64,000 nt of DNA, taken from NCBI GenBank assembly GCA_036263655.1, contig DATAGP010000038.1, positions 1 through 64,000 on the forward strand, written 5' to 3'. The position numbers and the translations under genes are program-made. The notes under the pieces were generated by a model. That model had not been told where the DNA came from. It made no database searches and was given only the letters and a program-made list of their open reading frames with translations. Below are positions 19,062-28,612 of this stretch, piece by piece (positions within the stretch are counted from its first letter, which is position 1; every line of letters starts with the position of its first letter). This stretch comes from Schlegelella_A sp036263655 (GTDB lineage Bacteria; Pseudomonadota; Gammaproteobacteria; Burkholderiales; Burkholderiaceae_C).

Positions 19062-20006
19062 TCAGAGCTGGTAGTCGTCGGCGTCGCCGGACATGGCGCG
19101 CTCCACGAGGGGTCGCGTCAGGCGGTCGGAGGTCATCTCGGCGAAGGCGTAGACGAAGTTTCGCAGGTAGGCACCGCGCTTGAAAGCGATGCGGGCGACG
19201 TTCTGGCCGAACAGGTGACCGACCGGCCGCGACACCAGATCGGAGCCCTGACCTTCCTCGCGCATGGCGATCTCGGCGACGATGCCGACGCCCAGGCCGA
19301 GGCGGACGTAGGTCTTGATCACGTCGGCGTCGATCGCCTCGAGCACCACGTTCGGCTGGAGCTTGCGCGTCGCGAAGGCCTGATCCACTCGCTTGCGCCC
19401 CGAGAACGCCGGGTGGTAGGAGATCAGCGGCAGGGGCGCCAGGTCCTCGATGGACACCCGGTCGACCTGCGTCAGCGGATGGCCGACCGGCAGCACCAGG
19501 ACGTGCTGCCAGGCGTAGCAGGGAAGGGTGACGAGATCGGCGAGATCGCCGAGCGACTCGGTGGCCAGGCCGAAATCGGCGACCTCCTCGAACACCATGC
19601 GGGCGACCTGCTCCGGCGTGCCCTGGTGCAGGCTGATGTTCACCTTCGGGTAGCGCTTGCGCATCTGCGCGATCGGTCCCGGCAGGAAGTAGCGCGCCTG
19701 GCTGTGCGTCGTGGCGATGGACAGCGTGCCGGCATCCTGCTTGGAGTAGTCGTCGCCGATGCGCTTGAGGTTGCCGACCTCGCGCATGATCACCTCGATC
19801 GACTTCAGGACCTCGCGGCCGGGCTCGGTGACCCGGCGCAGGCGCTTGCCGTGGCGGGCGAAGATGTCGACGCCGAGCTCGCCCTCGAGCTCCAGGATCG
19901 CTTTCGAGACGCCCGGCTGCGACGTGAACAGCGCCTTCGCGGTCTCGGTCAGGTTGAGGTCACGTCGAACTGCCTCCTGGACGAACCTGAACTGATGGAG
20001 GTTCAT
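19062..20006 (-). CDS. cysB: CysB-type LysR transcription regulator
   Basis: 314 residues. The N-terminal winged helix begins MNLHQFRFVQEAVRRDLNLTETAKALFTSQPGVSKAI, the CysB pattern. The co-inducer domain has the THSQARYFLP and QGTPEQVARMV pockets typical of CysB and Cbl. CysB activates sulfate assimilation genes and responds to N-acetylserine. It is followed 7 bases later by the aminotransferase and preceded by cbiX. Confidence 0.93.
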   Translation of the reverse strand: MNLHQFRFVQEAVRRDLNLTETAKALFTSQPGVSKAILELEGELGVDIFARHGKRLRRVTEPGREVLKSIEVIMREVGNLKRIGDDYSKQDAGTLSIATTHSQARYFLPGPIAQMRKRYPKVNISLHQGTPEQVARMVFEEVADFGLATESLGDLADLVTLPCYAWQHVLVLPVGHPLTQVDRVSIEDLAPLPLISYHPAFSGRKRVDQAFATRKLQPNVVLEAIDADVIKTYVRLGLGVGIVAEIAMREEGQGSDLVSRPVGHLFGQNVARIAFKRGAYLRNFVYAFAEMTSDRLTRPLVERAMSGDADDYQL

Positions 20007-20033
20007 ATCGCAAAGCTTTGAAGATGCGGGCCA

Positions 20034-20408
20034 TTATTCACCGCTGAGCCGAATCGCAGCCCGGGCGATCGCCTCCATCACCGCCGCGTCCTCACCGATC
20101 GGGGCGTGCACCCGCAGCCGCAGGCCCGGATGCGCGGCGCGCGCCGCCTCGGCTTGGCGCGGCAGATCCTGCCGCAGGTGGCCGCCGGTGCCGAGGAACA
20201 GCGGGATCACGTCGACGTCGTGCACGCCTTCGCCGACCAAGCCGGCGACGGCTTCGGACAGCGAGGGCGCCATCAGCTCCAGGAAGGCGAGCCGGACCAC
20301 GCGGGCGGGCACGGCTACCTGCACCCGCGCCGCGATCGCCTCGAACGGCGCCGCCCAGCGCGGGTCGCGCGCCCCATGCGCGAAAAGGACGATCGCCTTC
20401 GCGCTCAC
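20034..20408 (-). CDS. cbiX: CbiX-type sirohydrochlorin chelatase
   Basis: 124 residues, the size of the short single-domain CbiX (CbiXS). The metal-binding histidines are in VLFAHGARDPRW (His10) and GTGGHLRQDLP (about His77). It inserts cobalt or iron into sirohydrochlorin. The location just upstream of cysB suggests service to siroheme for sulfite reductase, which is inference. The 10-base gap after lptG may mean co-transcription. Confidence 0.92.
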   Translation of the reverse strand: MSAKAIVLFAHGARDPRWAAPFEAIAARVQVAVPARVVRLAFLELMAPSLSEAVAGLVGEGVHDVDVIPLFLGTGGHLRQDLPRQAEAARAAHPGLRLRVHAPIGEDAAVMEAIARAAIRLSGE

Positions 20409-20418
20409 TCGGTCGTGC

Positions 20419-21525
20419 TCATCGATAGCGCACCAGCCAGCTGAACGCGGCGAGCGACATCAGGAGGTAGATCGCCCCGGGCGTCGCCGCCACCACCCAT
20501 GGCGTCCAGTTGCCGAGCAGGCCGAGGTGCCGGAAGACGTTGTTGAGCAGCACGAAGCTGACGCCGAGCATGATGCCGACGAACACCTTGACGCTGACGC
20601 CGCCGGAGCGGTGGTGCAGGTAGGCGAAGGGCAGCGCCAGCCCGACCATGACGAGGCAGGCGAAGGGGTAGAGGGCCCGCTTCCAGAACTGGATCTTCTG
20701 CACTTGCGAGGCCTGCTCGTTCTCGGAGAGGTGGCCGATGTAGCGCCACAGGTCGAGCGTCGACATCGTCGTCACCGGCAGGACGGCGGCGGCGACGACC
20801 TGCGGCGACAGCGTGCTTCGCCATTCGAGCCGCTCGAGCTTCTCCTGCGGCACGGTCGGCGCCGCCGCGGCGTCCAGCCAGCGCGTCCGGGTGACGTCTT
20901 CCAGCGTCCAGGTTCCGTCGCGCGCGACGCTCGCCCGCGCTGCGGCGATGCGCGCGATCAGGCGGCCGCCGGCGTCGAACTCGAAGATGCGCACCTCGCG
21001 CAACGCCGACGCGCCTTCGGCCGAGCCGACGTTGATCGAGTAGCTGTGCTCGCCGGTGGGTGTCGGCGCGTGCTCCTTGATCCAGGCGCCCGATCGGCTC
21101 AGCTTGAGGCTGCCGCTGAAGGAAGCGCGCAGCTGGCTGGCGAGCTTCTCGGTGAACGGGGCGATGTAGTCGCCGATCACGAAGGCGACGGCGCCGAACA
21201 GCAGCGCCAGGCTGGTCAGGAGCGCCAGGGCGCGCCCGGGGCCGAGCCCGCCGGTGCGCAGGATCGTGTACTGCGAGGTCTGCGCCAGGCGTGCCAGAGC
21301 GTAGATGGTGCCGATCAGGACCGCGATCGGCATCAGCTCGTAAAGATGGGCGGGCGCCAGCAGCAGCGAGTAGGCCGCGGCATGCACGGTCGTGTAGCCG
21401 CGTTCGCCGACGTCGCGGAGCTCGTCGACGAAGTCGATGAAGAAGAAGAGGGCGAGGAAGGCCACGCCCACGAACAACACGGCCGAGGCGATGTCGACGA
21501 AGAAGAGCCGGCGGACGGTCCTCAT
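20419..21525 (-). CDS. lptG: LPS export permease LptG
   Basis: 368 residues from ATG 21523-21525, overlapping the lptF stop by four bases (ATGA). It has the YjgP/YjgQ fold: two N-terminal helices, a periplasmic beta-jellyroll domain (about 140-270), and two C-terminal helices ending near LVRYR. LptG with LptF forms the membrane part of the LptB2FG transporter that extracts LPS from the inner membrane. Confidence 0.93.
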   Translation of the reverse strand: MRTVRRLFFVDIASAVLFVGVAFLALFFFIDFVDELRDVGERGYTTVHAAAYSLLLAPAHLYELMPIAVLIGTIYALARLAQTSQYTILRTGGLGPGRALALLTSLALLFGAVAFVIGDYIAPFTEKLASQLRASFSGSLKLSRSGAWIKEHAPTPTGEHSYSINVGSAEGASALREVRIFEFDAGGRLIARIAAARASVARDGTWTLEDVTRTRWLDAAAAPTVPQEKLERLEWRSTLSPQVVAAAVLPVTTMSTLDLWRYIGHLSENEQASQVQKIQFWKRALYPFACLVMVGLALPFAYLHHRSGGVSVKVFVGIMLGVSFVLLNNVFRHLGLLGNWTPWVVAATPGAIYLLMSLAAFSWLVRYR

Positions 21526-22643
21526 GCGGCAGCGGCGGCTCTGGCAGCGCGACGCCGGCGCCGCCGGCGCGAGGTCGGCAAGCGGCGCGCACCCTGCTCG
21601 CGCCACCACAGCAGCCCGACGGCGATGGCGAGCGCACCGCCGTGCACGAGCAGCAGGGCGACGCCCATGCCCATCCGGCCGGAGCCGACCCACGCCTTGC
21701 TGAGGTTGATGAGGTTGTAGTAGACGAAGAAGGCGAGCAGCGCGAACAGCAGGTTCCAGTTGCTCGCATGGCGCGGGTTCGAGGCCGACATGCCGATGCC
21801 GAGCAGGAGCATGTTCGCCGCCGCCAGGACGAGGCCCAGCCGCCACACCAGCTCGCCCTGATTCGGCGCGGTGGGATCGCGCAGGAGCTCGGCAGTGGCG
21901 CGCGCCCTCGGCTGCACCGAACCGTTGCCGGCGAGCGCGCGTTCGCCCGCCAGGGCGCGGTAGGTCTCGAAGCGGGACACCGTCTTTTCGCCGGTGGCCT
22001 GGTCGAGCTCGTTCTGCTGGCCCCGATGCAGGACCAGGAAACGACCGCTCTCATCGCTCTCGATCGACCCCGACGAGGCCGACGTGACCGACTCGACCGC
22101 TCCCTTGGAGGCGACGATGAACACGTTGCGTCCCGTGGCGGGATCGCTGGCGCTGCCTTCGAAGAAGAAGGTGCGCTGGCCATCCGCGGAGGTCTGGAAC
22201 TGGCCGGGAGCGGCCCGAGACAGGTCCGAGCGGCGCTCGAACTGCTCCTTCAGGACGGCGCTGCGCTCGTTCTGCCACGGCCACACGAAGAGCGCGAGCA
22301 CGCCGATGACCAGGAGCACCGGCCAGCTCGTCCTCAGGACCGGCCGCACGAAACGGGACAAGGGCACGCCGCTGGCGAACCAGATGGTCATCTCGCTGCC
22401 GCGGTACATGCGGGACAGGGTCGCCACCACTGCCACGAACAACGAGAGGGCGAGGATGGTCGAGAGATTGCCGAGCGCGATGTAGGCGAGCAGCAGCATG
22501 ACGTCCTGCGGCGAGATCCGACCCACCGCCGCCTGCCCCAGATTGCGGATGAACATGATCGTCAGCACGATGGTGAGGATCACGACCAGAGTGGCGCCGA
22601 AGTTGCGCGCGAGCTCTCTGCGCAAAGTGGAATCGAATAACAT
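21522..22643 (-). CDS. lptF: LPS export permease LptF
   Basis: 373 residues. It starts MLFDSTLRRELARNFGATLVVILTIVLTI, with the usual N-terminal helices, the MYRGSEMTIWFASGVPLSRF coupling helix near 80-100 that contacts the LptB ATPase, a periplasmic domain, and C-terminal helices followed by an unusually basic tail. It is the first gene of the minus-strand operon and divergent from pepA by 27 bases. Confidence 0.93.
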   Translation of the reverse strand: MLFDSTLRRELARNFGATLVVILTIVLTIMFIRNLGQAAVGRISPQDVMLLLAYIALGNLSTILALSLFVAVVATLSRMYRGSEMTIWFASGVPLSRFVRPVLRTSWPVLLVIGVLALFVWPWQNERSAVLKEQFERRSDLSRAAPGQFQTSADGQRTFFFEGSASDPATGRNVFIVASKGAVESVTSASSGSIESDESGRFLVLHRGQQNELDQATGEKTVSRFETYRALAGERALAGNGSVQPRARATAELLRDPTAPNQGELVWRLGLVLAAANMLLLGIGMSASNPRHASNWNLLFALLAFFVYYNLINLSKAWVGSGRMGMGVALLLVHGGALAIAVGLLWWREQGARRLPTSRRRRRRRAARAAAAA

Positions 22644-22670
22644 CGTCGGCTGTTCTCAGCTCAAGGAATT

Positions 22671-24128
22671 ATGGACTTCCGTCATCAGATCGCCGCATCG
22701 GCGGGACTCGCCGGCATCGATGTCGATGCCTTGGTGCTCGTGGTCGCCGGCGCCGTCGACCCCACGCTCTCGCCGCCGCTTGCCGATCTGGTCTCGAATG
22801 CTGTCGCCGAAGGCGATCTGGTGCTGAAGAAGGGCCGTTCGCTGTTCCTGTACCGCCCCGCCGGCGTGACCGCCCGCCGCGTCGTGATCGCCGTTGCCGG
22901 GGACGCCGGCGCCAAGGCCTTCAGGTCGGCGCTTGCCGAAGGCCTGGCCGCGTTGAAGTCGAGCGGGGCGCAGACGCTCGGCATCGCCATGGGCAGCGCC
23001 GACGCGCTCACCGAAGCGCATGCCGAGGCAGCGGTCCTCGCCACGGCGGACGCCACCTATCTCTATACGCACACGAAGCCGAGCGCGACGCCGGGCTGGA
23101 CGCCGAAGGCCGTCACCGTGTACGGCGCGAAGAGCGACGCCCGCGCGATCCAGCAGGGGCTGCGGCGCGGCACCGCGATCGCCGCGGGCGTGAAGCTGGC
23201 GCGCGAGTTCGCGAACCGGCCCGGCAACCATTGCACGCCGAGCTGGCTCGGGCAGCAGGCGAAGAAGATCGGCAAGGAGTTCGCCCTCGACGTCGAGGTG
23301 CTCGATCGCAAGGGCATCGAGAAGCTCGGCATGGGGTCCTTCCTCGCCGTGTCGCAGGGCTCGGCCGAGCCGCCGCGCTTCATCGTCGCGCGCTACAACG
23401 GCGGAGCGAAGGCGCAGCCCCCGGTCGTGCTCGTCGGCAAGGGCATCACCTTCGACACCGGCGGCGTCTCGATCAAGCCGGCCGCCGAAATGGACGAAAT
23501 GAAGTTCGACATGGGCGGGGCCGCGAGCGTTCTCGGCACCCTCACCGCGGTCGCCATGCTGAAGCCGCGGCTGAACCTCGTCTGCATCGTGCCGGCCTGC
23601 GAGAACATGCCCGACGGTCGCTCGGTGAAGCCGGGCGACGTCGTCACGAGCATGTCCGGGCAGACCATCGAGATCCTGAACACCGACGCCGAGGGCCGCC
23701 TGATCCTCTGCGATGCGCTCACCTATGCCGAGCGCTTCCAGCCCGCGGTGGTCGTCGACGTGGCGACGCTCACCGGCGCCTGCGTGATCGCCCTCGGCCA
23801 TCACCACTCGGGGCTCTTCACGGCCGACGATGACATCGCCTCGCGCATGCAGGCCGCCTCCGTCGCTGCCCAGGACCCATGCTGGCGCCTGCCGCTGGAC
23901 GAGGAGTACGACGAGGCGCTGAAGAGCAATTTCGCGGACATGGGCAACGTCGGCGGGCGACCGGGCGGCGCCATCACGGCGGCGATGTTCCTGCGCCGCT
24001 TCACGGGCAAGTACCCGTGGGCCCACCTCGACATCGCCGGCACGGCGTGGAAGTCGGGCGCGAAGAAGGGCGCCACCGGTCGACCGGTCGGCCTGCTCAC
24101 CCACTTCGTCCTCGCTCACGCCCGGTGA
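22671..24128 (+). CDS. pepA: leucyl aminopeptidase PepA
   Basis: 485 residues, family M17. The catalytic region has VGKGITFDTGGVSIKPA (first metal ligands), DMGGAASV and the signature NTDAEGRLIL near 340. It is a di-metal cytoplasmic exopeptidase. It is followed by holC on the same strand, a common beta- and gammaproteobacterial order. Confidence 0.96.
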   Translation: MDFRHQIAASAGLAGIDVDALVLVVAGAVDPTLSPPLADLVSNAVAEGDLVLKKGRSLFLYRPAGVTARRVVIAVAGDAGAKAFRSALAEGLAALKSSGAQTLGIAMGSADALTEAHAEAAVLATADATYLYTHTKPSATPGWTPKAVTVYGAKSDARAIQQGLRRGTAIAAGVKLAREFANRPGNHCTPSWLGQQAKKIGKEFALDVEVLDRKGIEKLGMGSFLAVSQGSAEPPRFIVARYNGGAKAQPPVVLVGKGITFDTGGVSIKPAAEMDEMKFDMGGAASVLGTLTAVAMLKPRLNLVCIVPACENMPDGRSVKPGDVVTSMSGQTIEILNTDAEGRLILCDALTYAERFQPAVVVDVATLTGACVIALGHHHSGLFTADDDIASRMQAASVAAQDPCWRLPLDEEYDEALKSNFADMGNVGGRPGGAITAAMFLRRFTGKYPWAHLDIAGTAWKSGAKKGATGRPVGLLTHFVLAHAR

Positions 24129-24182
24129 TGCGACGCGATCCCTGAGCGAGCCTTCCATCTCTGCGTGTCGCGCGGCGCCCGC

Positions 24183-24617
24183 ATGACCGAGATCAGCTTC
24201 TACTTCAACGTGCCCAGCCGTGCCGGCTATGCCTGTCGGCTGCTGCGCAAGGCGCGCCGCCAGGGACTGGGCCTCACCGTCGTCGGCCCGCGCGACGCCT
24301 TGCTCGGCCTGGACAACGATCTCTGGGCCTTCGACCCCGCCGAGTTCCTGCCGCACGACTGGGTCGAGCACGCCGGGCGGGTGCCCGAGCGGCTGCGTCA
24401 GGGCACTGTCTGGCTCGCCGACCACGGGCTGCAGGCGCCGGTGCACGACGCCTTGCTGAACCTGGGCGATAGCGCCCCGTCGGGCTACGAGACGTTCGCC
24501 CGATTGCTCGAGGTGGTGTCGACCGACGAGGCGGATCGCGCCGCGGCGCGCGAGCGCTGGAAGGGCTATGCCAGGCGCGGCTACCCGATCAGGAAGTACG
24601 AGGTGGGTGCGTCATGA
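24183..24617 (+). CDS. holC: DNA polymerase III chi subunit HolC
   Basis: 144 residues from ATG 24183; an in-frame GTG 18 bases earlier is less likely. It begins MTEISFYFNVPSRAGYACRLLRKA and has the DNDLWAFDPAEFLPHDWV segment typical of HolC. The chi subunit links the clamp loader to SSB. It overlaps the next gene by four bases. Confidence 0.93.
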   Translation: MTEISFYFNVPSRAGYACRLLRKARRQGLGLTVVGPRDALLGLDNDLWAFDPAEFLPHDWVEHAGRVPERLRQGTVWLADHGLQAPVHDALLNLGDSAPSGYETFARLLEVVSTDEADRAAARERWKGYARRGYPIRKYEVGAS

Positions 24618-25081
24618 CGCCCGAGAAGCCGCCGTTCGGAACCATTCCGACGCTGACCGAGGTCGTGCCCTGGCCGGAGGCCGTGCCCGTCGCGCCTTTG
24701 GGACCGGGGAACCCGAGTGCATCGGCCGTGGAGCGGCCCGGGATACCCCCACCGGCGCCGGCCGTGGCTGACGCATCGAAGCCCGGCGCTTCGATCGCAC
24801 CCGCGGCGGCCGCTTCCGAACCCGTCGGTCGCGCACCCGCCTTCAGCGAAGCGCAGCTGGCCGAGCGCGTCATGGCCGACCTGCAGAAGCAGATCGACCT
24901 CATGCTCGAAGTGCGCTTGCGCGAGGCGCTCGCGCCGGTGCTGGCACGGGCCGGGGACGCGCTGGTCCGCGACGCGCGCAGGGAGCTGACCGCGGCCCTT
25001 CGCGACGTCGTGACGCGCGCGGTGGCGAGGGAGCTCGGCGAGCCCGACAAGAGCCAGCGCGCGGCCGGGCCGTCCGGTTGA
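24614..25081 (+). CDS. hypothetical protein translationally coupled to holC
   Basis: 155 residues starting in an ATGA overlap with holC. The first 75 residues are Pro/Ala-rich and disordered (VPWPEAVPVAPLGPGNPSAS). The last 70 are helical and charged (LQKQIDLMLEVRLREALAPVLA), likely a coiled coil. It has no membrane segment and I do not recognise the family. The coupling and host-like codon use support a real gene. Confidence 0.7.
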   Translation: MTPEKPPFGTIPTLTEVVPWPEAVPVAPLGPGNPSASAVERPGIPPPAPAVADASKPGASIAPAAAASEPVGRAPAFSEAQLAERVMADLQKQIDLMLEVRLREALAPVLARAGDALVRDARRELTAALRDVVTRAVARELGEPDKSQRAAGPSG

Positions 25082-25184
25082 CGATGCAAACACCGATGCG
25101 GCCGGGCCCGCCTTTTGCGTTATCGTTTCGCGCTTCGGGTGAGGGCACCCGGATCCAGTCAATTCCAAGCGGAGGTAATTCCTT

Positions 25185-26327
25185 ATGCAACTCAAGATGA
25201 AGCTGGTCGCCGCGGCTGCCGTGGCGCTCCTCACCGGCGCCGTTTCAGCTCAGGACCTGGTCGTCAGGATCGGCCATGTCGCTCCGACGAGCGGCGGCAT
25301 CGCCCACCTGGGCAAGGACAACGAGAACGGCGCCCGGATGGCCATCGACGAGCTGAACGCCAAAGGCGTGACGATCGGCGGCAAGAAGGCGAAGTTCGAG
25401 CTTCTCGCCGAAGACGATGGCGCCGATCCGAAGCAGGGCACGGCGGTCGCCAACAAGCTGGTCGACGCCAAGGTGAACGGCGTCATCGGCCACCTCAACT
25501 CCGGCACCTCGATTCCGGCTTCGAAGATCTACAGCGACGCCGGCATCCCGCAAATCTCGCCGTCGGCGACCAACCCGAAGTACACGCGCCAGGGCTTCAA
25601 GACCACCTTCCGCGTCGTCGCCGATGACGTCCATCTGGGCGGCACCCTCGGCCGCTACGCCGTCAAGGAGCTGAAGGGCAAGTCGATCGTGACGATCGAC
25701 GACCGCACCGCCTACGGCCAGGGTGTGGCCGAGGAGTTCAGCAAGGCCGTCAAGGCCACCGGCGGGAAGATCGCGGACGCGCAGTTCACGACCGACAAGG
25801 CCACCGACTTCACGGCCATCCTGACCGCCGTCAAGGCCAAGAAACCGGACATCGTCTTCTACGGCGGCATGGACGCCGTCGCCGGGCCGATGATCCGACA
25901 GATGAAGCAGCTCGGCATCAACGCCAAGCTGATGGGCGGCGACGGCATCTGCACCGGCGAGCTGCCGAAGCTGGCCGGCGGTGCCATGGCCGACGGCCAG
26001 GTCGTCTGTGCCGAGGCGGGCGGGGTCGAGGGCGCGCAGAAGGTCGGCATGGACAAGTTCCGCGAGGACTTCAAGAAGAAGTTCAACGCCGACGTGCAGA
26101 TCTACGCGCCGTACGTCTACGACGCCGTCAACGTGATGGTGGCCGCGATGGTCAAGGCCGGCTCGGCCGAGCCGGCGAAGTACCTTCCGGTGCTTGCCAA
26201 GACCGAGGGCCACAAGGGCGTGACCGGCGTCATCTCGTTCGACAACAAGGGCGACGTCAAGAACGGCGCCCTGACGCTGTATACCTACAAGGGCGACAAG
26301 CGCGAGCAGATGGCGGTGGTTCGCTGA
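25185..26327 (+). CDS. branched-chain amino acid ABC transporter substrate-binding protein (LivK type)
   Basis: 380 residues with a cleavable signal peptide (MQLKMKLVAAAAVALLTGAVSAQ). The mature part is a Peripla_BP_6 type I binding fold, with VVRIGHVAPTSGGIAHLGKDNENG at the start and QISPSATNPKYTRQGFKTTFR near 125. It is periplasmic and binds branched-chain or related amino acids. No permease or ATPase genes lie next to it. A Rho-independent terminator follows 22 bases after the stop. Confidence 0.93.
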   Translation: MQLKMKLVAAAAVALLTGAVSAQDLVVRIGHVAPTSGGIAHLGKDNENGARMAIDELNAKGVTIGGKKAKFELLAEDDGADPKQGTAVANKLVDAKVNGVIGHLNSGTSIPASKIYSDAGIPQISPSATNPKYTRQGFKTTFRVVADDVHLGGTLGRYAVKELKGKSIVTIDDRTAYGQGVAEEFSKAVKATGGKIADAQFTTDKATDFTAILTAVKAKKPDIVFYGGMDAVAGPMIRQMKQLGINAKLMGGDGICTGELPKLAGGAMADGQVVCAEAGGVEGAQKVGMDKFREDFKKKFNADVQIYAPYVYDAVNVMVAAMVKAGSAEPAKYLPVLAKTEGHKGVTGVISFDNKGDVKNGALTLYTYKGDKREQMAVVR

Positions 26328-26349
26328 GAGCGGCCGAACCGCGTGGAAG

Positions 26350-26374
26350 AAGGGCGCCGCTGGCGCCCTTTTTC
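26350..26374 (+). terminator. Rho-independent terminator after the LivK-type gene
   Basis: A perfect 9-bp stem, AAGGGCGCC/GGCGCCCTT with a GCT loop, followed by TTTCTTT. Confidence 0.85.
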
Positions 26375-26400
26375 TTTGCTTCCCTTACCATGGCGCCGTC

Positions 26401-26655
26401 ATGCCGCGTCTGATCCCTGCTCTCGCCGCACTTGCCGCTGCGGCGGTCGTGTGCGCCTCCTGCACCCTCGCCGCCGACCTCAGGACGGATGCGAGCGGGC
26501 AGATCGTGGGCGTGAGCCTGGTGAGGCTCGAGTCGTCCATCGAAGGGCTGGCGGTCGCCATGCTGATCAGCGGACGCGAGCTGGCGGTCCAGCTCGCGTG
26601 GGGCGCTCTCGACCGCGACGCGGACGGCGCCGGCACGCACGGATCGTCCTTGTAA
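26401..26655 (+). CDS. small putative lipoprotein
   Basis: 84 residues. The N-terminus MPRLIPALAALAAAAVVCASC has a hydrophobic core and a lipobox-like VCASC around Cys18-Cys21. The mature part is short with no known motif. It starts 27 bases after a terminator and so has its own promoter if real. Coding evidence is modest. Confidence 0.45.
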   Translation: MPRLIPALAALAAAAVVCASCTLAADLRTDASGQIVGVSLVRLESSIEGLAVAMLISGRELAVQLAWGALDRDADGAGTHGSSL

Positions 26656-26785
26656 CGGACGGGCGTCTTGTTCCGCGTGGCCAGCGGCCGACATCCCATC
26701 CAAGTAAGGGATGGCTGTTACGTGCGGGTGCTGCGAAGCTGCAGTCCTTCGCTGGAGAGCTTTCTCCGCTTCGAGGGAGCCAAAG

Positions 26786-27541
26786 ATGTCTGAACTCAAA
26801 CGCATCGTCGACGGACTGCTCGTCAGTCGCGAGCGCCTCATGCGGGCTCGCGAGTTCTATTCACCGGCGCCGCGTTCGCCGTCTCCGGACCGCGCCTTTG
26901 CAGCATGGACCGAGCGGATCGCGGTGCAGTCGGAGCTCGGCAGCGCCCGCGAGATGGCGGGGCTGAGCAACGACGAGTTGGAGGCGCTGGAGGCGGAGTT
27001 CGTGCGCAGCCCGACCCGGCCCCGACCTGCCTGGGTGCGCGAGTCCGTGCTTGCCGGAGTCATCCTCCTGGTCCTCGCCTGCGCCGGTCTCATGATGCTC
27101 GGCCTGACCGACCTGGGCGACGTCGCCTCGCGAACCCTGCAGGCCCTGAGCGCCGCTTCACTGCTCCTCGGCCTGGTGCCGTTGTCGATCGGCCTGCTGA
27201 CCTCGTTCGGGGCCCTGCACCTCGAGCTGAGCTACGGCACGACCGGGCTTTACGTGGGCAAGCTCGACGAGCAGCACCCGTGGCTCTACAAGGCGATGGG
27301 ACTCACTCGCCACGAGACGGCGGAAGACTACCGGACGCAGACGCTCGCCGCACGAGGGCCGCTGCGGGGCATGGACTACATCCTCATGCGCGAGATGGTG
27401 CGAGTCCAGGAGTCCCTGGAGCAGATGCGGCCGGCGCGATCGGTGTCCGAGCAACTCCAACTGCTGCCCGCACCCGTCGCCGCAGGTTCTCCCGAGCCGA
27501 GGCTGGTGCACATCGGCCGCGGCGCGGAGCGCGCTTCCTGA
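26786..27541 (+). CDS. hypothetical membrane protein
   Basis: 251 residues from ATG 26786 with a GAGGGAG site. A cytoplasmic helical N-terminus (about 1-80) leads to two adjacent membrane helices (about 90-110 and 125-150). A soluble C-terminal half follows that includes LYVGKLDEQHPWLYKAMGL. I do not recognise the family. It heads a run of four same-strand unknown genes. Confidence 0.65.
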   Translation: MSELKRIVDGLLVSRERLMRAREFYSPAPRSPSPDRAFAAWTERIAVQSELGSAREMAGLSNDELEALEAEFVRSPTRPRPAWVRESVLAGVILLVLACAGLMMLGLTDLGDVASRTLQALSAASLLLGLVPLSIGLLTSFGALHLELSYGTTGLYVGKLDEQHPWLYKAMGLTRHETAEDYRTQTLAARGPLRGMDYILMREMVRVQESLEQMRPARSVSEQLQLLPAPVAAGSPEPRLVHIGRGAERAS

Positions 27542-27665
27542 GGCGTCCCTTGCCTGCGCTCGCGTGGATTTTCACCGGCCGGCGCCCTTGCGCGTCTGCG
27601 AGGTGCTCGCGAGCACGGGCCGGACGCTCATACTGGCGCACCCCATCGCGTCCGAGGAACCTCCA

Positions 27666-27908
27666 GTGCCGAAAGCCGTGCCTGTCTGGCCGAGCGAGCT
27701 GATTGCACAGGAGTCCCGCGCGCTCCGCGCGCGGGCCCAGCTCGCGGGAGGGAGACTGCAGGCCGCGGTGCGCGGCATGCAGTCCACGATCGATCAGATG
27801 CAAACCTCGCTGCTGGACGAGCGACCCGAAGCGGCCGGCGCCGGGCCGCTTCGCTCGCCTGCGGCGAACGAGAACTGGGGACCGATTGCAGGGAATGGAC
27901 ACGGTTAA
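27666..27908 (+). CDS. small hypothetical protein
   Basis: 80 residues from a GTG at 27666; the frame is open further upstream, so the start is uncertain. Mostly helical and charged (SRALRARAQLAGGRLQAAV), with no membrane segment. It overlaps the next gene by 14 bases, which supports a linked pair. Confidence 0.45.
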   Translation: MPKAVPVWPSELIAQESRALRARAQLAGGRLQAAVRGMQSTIDQMQTSLLDERPEAAGAGPLRSPAANENWGPIAGNGHG

Positions 27909-28137
27909 GGTGTTTCGCCATCTCGAGTACGAGCTGCACTGCGGAGCCAAGGCGCTGGACGGAGGAAGGTTCAAGCCGACGCTGACGGTCGCCAAGGACC
28001 GCTGGCCCAAGCGCCCCCGCGAGATCGACGTGCCCTTGGGCGAGCACCGCAGCGAGCACGATGCGATCGAGGCCGCCTACTCCCGAGGCGTCAGCTGGAT
28101 CAACGAGTACGGCACGCTGCCGGCCGGAGGCAAGTGA
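27895..28137 (+). CDS. small conserved-looking hypothetical protein
   Basis: 80 residues from ATG 27895 with a GCAGGGA site. A compact soluble protein with WPKRPREIDVP in the middle and SRGVSWINEYGTLP near the end. No family is recognised. It overlaps the previous gene and ends 41 bases before the next. Confidence 0.6.
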   Translation: MDTVKVFRHLEYELHCGAKALDGGRFKPTLTVAKDRWPKRPREIDVPLGEHRSEHDAIEAAYSRGVSWINEYGTLPAGGK

Positions 28138-28178
28138 GCTTCCGGCCGGGTCGTGCGCGGGTGAGCGAAAATTCACCC

Positions 28179-28559
28179 ATGCGCGCGCTGCTCTGGACCT
28201 TCCTTGTCGTCTCCACGCAAGCGCTGGGTGCCCCCAGCGACGCAGAAGCACAGGCCGCCCACGCGTCGGGGCGCTGTGGAACCCTTGGGCCGGGAACGGG
28301 ACTCGGGCCGGACGGCACGGGCTGGATCGTTTCCATGCTGCCCGGCGAACACGAGTTCCGCGTCCGCGGCAAAGGGACGGTGGGCGTGACGGTGGCGCGG
28401 CGTACCAAGCACGAGTTCGACGTCGGCCGGCTCTACTACATCGTCTTCAAGCCCGAGTCCCCAGACGCGGTGCTGGAGTGGAAGACGCCCTTCGGCGGCA
28501 CGTGGGGACCCGTCTCGAAGCTGTTCCTGTACCCACCGCAGGGCAATCCGTACAAGTAG
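28179..28559 (+). CDS. secreted hypothetical protein
   Basis: 126 residues from ATG 28179; the signal peptide MRALLWTFLVVSTQALGA fixes this start over the earlier in-frame one. The mature part is beta-rich (EHEFRVRGKGTVGVTVARR). It is probably periplasmic. The family is unknown. Confidence 0.6.
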   Translation: MRALLWTFLVVSTQALGAPSDAEAQAAHASGRCGTLGPGTGLGPDGTGWIVSMLPGEHEFRVRGKGTVGVTVARRTKHEFDVGRLYYIVFKPESPDAVLEWKTPFGGTWGPVSKLFLYPPQGNPYK

Positions 28560-28612
28560 CACGCCCGAGTGCCGCAGAGGGTTCGCCGCACCCGTTCAAG
28601 GCGCGACGACGC

